From the NCBI GenBank assembly GCA_030613795.1, contig JAUWLG010000126.1, positions 1 through 5,060 of the forward strand: a stretch of 5,060 bases of DNA, written 5' to 3'. This DNA is from Helicobacteraceae bacterium (GTDB lineage: Bacteria; Campylobacterota; Campylobacteria; Campylobacterales; Sulfurimonadaceae). The first letter of the stretch is position 1. Every line of letters starts with the position of its first letter. Below are positions 4,291 through 5,060 of this stretch, one piece after another. Below the pieces are notes generated by a model. The model did no database searches and was not told the origin of the DNA. It saw only the letters and a program-made list of their open reading frames with translations. A program made the position numbers and the translations under genes.

Positions 4291-4366
4291 TGGTGTCCCG
4301 TGATGGACTCGAACCATCGGCATCCTCATTAAAAGTGAGATGCTCTACCAACTGAGCTAACGGGAC
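4291..4366 (-). tRNA. tRNA-Lys (TTT), first gene of the cluster
   Basis: The 5' end is at 4366. Acceptor GTCCCGT pairs with ACGGGAC, the discriminator is A, and CCA is encoded. The anticodon arm is TCTCA-CTTTTAA-TGAGG (one T-G pair) with anticodon TTT, and the T loop is TTCGAGT. It is nearest the promoter at 4405-4433. Confidence 0.97.
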
Positions 4367-4399
4367 TCACTAACAAGCTAGCGAACTAGTGTTTGTGAG
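4367..4399 (-). promoter_or_regulatory. Leader hairpin immediately before tRNA-Lys
   Basis: The minus-strand leader folds almost completely. CTCAC (4399-4395) pairs with GTGA plus the first G of the tRNA (4370-4366), AACA pairs with TGTT, and CTAG pairs with CTAG around a TTCG loop, with one A-A mismatch and a 2-nt bulge. The hairpin would sit at the very 5' end of the primary transcript and touch the RNase P cut site. Confidence 0.5.
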
Positions 4400-4404
4400 G
4401 CGAA

Positions 4405-4433
4405 ATTATAGGCAAAACATTCTTTGATGTCAA
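4405..4433 (-). promoter_or_regulatory. Consensus sigma-70 promoter of the tRNA cluster
   Basis: On the minus strand TTGACA (4433-4428) and TATAAT (4410-4405) both match consensus fully with a 17-bp spacer. The predicted start is near 4398, about 32 nt before tRNA-Lys. The stretch after the -10 (TTCGCC) is GC-containing, as in stringently controlled stable-RNA promoters; that control is an inference. The -35 box lies 10 bp after the cinA stop codon. Confidence 0.92.
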
Positions 4434-4443
4434 GAGCTTTTCA

Positions 4444-5060
4444 CTATTTTTTGAAAAAAACTTTTTTATCACTTAAAACCAGCATTTTTAGAGCGCTCAA
4501 AGCACTCTGCTGCTGGATGTAGTTTCGATCGCCTTTGAAGTGACATGTCACGACTTTTTCATACATTTTAGATTTAACCCCAATGACAACTGTACCTACC
4601 GGTTTCTCTTCACTGCCGCCATCTGGTCCTGCCACACCACTGACAGCAAGTGTGTAGTCAGCCTTGGCAATAGTGAGTGCACCATCACACATCTCTGAGA
4701 CAACAGCTTCGCTGACGGCACCGTTATCTACCAGTGTGTCGTTTTCGACGGCCAGCCAATTCTCTTTCAAGATGTTGGAGTAAGTGACTAAAGAACCTTC
4801 AAACACTGACGAGACACCGGCGTGTGAGGTGAAATAATAGGCTAAGAGTCCCCCTGTGCAGCTCTCTGCCAATGTAATTTTCTGTTCTGATTTTAGGGTC
4901 GCATCAATAATATGTTGAACAAGGTCATCTGCAACAATGACATGTGCAGGATGTCTCTGTTTGGTGATCTCAATAAATTTATCGATGGAACCATATGTTT
5001 TACACTGTACTTCTACCTCCACCCACTCATTAACGATCTGTGAAAAAGCAAGTTCGACGT
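4444..5060 (-). CDS. cinA: CinA family protein, C-terminal (nicotinamide-nucleotide amidase) domain; 5' end outside window
   Basis: The frame is open from the right edge to TAG at 4446-4444, about 205 residues. A GTG at 5022 could start it, but the frame continues upstream without a stop (AFSQIVNEW precedes it), so this is most likely the end of a longer CinA. The C-terminal domain is clear: KITLAESCTGGLLA, DNGAVSEAVVSEM, VSGVAGPDGGSEEKPVGTVV and FKGDRNYIQQQSALSAL are the family blocks. In other bacteria this domain (PncC) deamidates nicotinamide mononucleotide in NAD recycling, and full-length CinA adds an N-terminal molybdopterin-binding-like domain with ADP-ribose pyrophosphatase activity. 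The ~45 residues before the domain do not look like anything I can name. The enzyme is cytosolic. The stop lies just before the tRNA promoter, with no terminator between them, so readthrough into the tRNAs is possible. Confidence 0.9.
   Translation of the reverse strand, partial: VELAFSQIVNEWVEVEVQCKTYGSIDKFIEITKQRHPAHVIVADDLVQHIIDATLKSEQKITLAESCTGGLLAYYFTSHAGVSSVFEGSLVTYSNILKENWLAVENDTLVDNGAVSEAVVSEMCDGALTIAKADYTLAVSGVAGPDGGSEEKPVGTVVIGVKSKMYEKVVTCHFKGDRNYIQQQSALSALKMLVLSDKKVFFKK

Noticed and set aside
5020..5022. GTG as the true start of the CinA protein
   Set aside because: The frame stays open to the window edge with plausible protein sequence, and CinA proteins usually have an N-terminal domain, so the start is probably outside.

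Overview
The window looks like a chromosomal stretch from a Campylobacterota (epsilonproteobacterial) genome of the Sulfurimonas/Sulfurovum kind. This is inferred from the AT-rich composition, the AT-rich promoter regions, the C-terminal sequence of the flavoprotein (GRRGGYNFNFAWASG, written here after correcting a frameshift) and the general gene style. No marker in the window proves the genus.

Layout, left to right. (1) The last 35 codons of an unidentified plus-strand gene (1-108). (2) A small plus-strand lipoprotein gene whose mature product is about one-fifth tyrosine and strongly acidic (192-593). (3) Converging on it, a minus-strand BaiN/HI0933-type FAD flavoprotein gene (619-1809). 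Its last ~35 codons are out of frame, because a one-base loss near 702-703 separates them from the rest; the restored stop would lie at 596-598, inside an 8-bp palindrome that also holds the lipoprotein stop. (4) A divergent plus-strand gene for a 98-residue charged coiled-coil protein with a clear promoter (1977-2273). (5) Two stacked hairpins, then a minus-strand gene for a secreted stand-alone NIT-like sensor domain (2329-3180). (6) A gene-free stretch (3181-3610) holding an inverted repeat at the NIT gene promoter and two diverged copies of a tRNA-Asp downstream flank, the outer one ending in a fragment of a tRNA-Asp. (7) A minus-strand tRNA cluster read Lys-Asp-(223-bp gap)-Val-Glu-Val-Asp (3611-4366), driven by a consensus sigma-70 promoter at 4405-4433. 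(8) The C-terminal part of a CinA-family gene, minus strand, running off the right edge (4444-5060).

The protein genes do not form an obvious pathway; they are single genes in convergent or divergent pairs. The tRNA cluster is the clearest transcription unit. It shows repeated local duplication: two identical Val genes, two identical Asp genes and a decayed third Asp. The most interesting items are the frameshift, the tRNA-Glu with C at position 33, the decayed tRNA-Asp repeat unit, the 86-nt hairpin in the tRNA gap, and the Tyr/Asp-rich lipoprotein. I do not see a defence system, transposase, integrase or CRISPR array.
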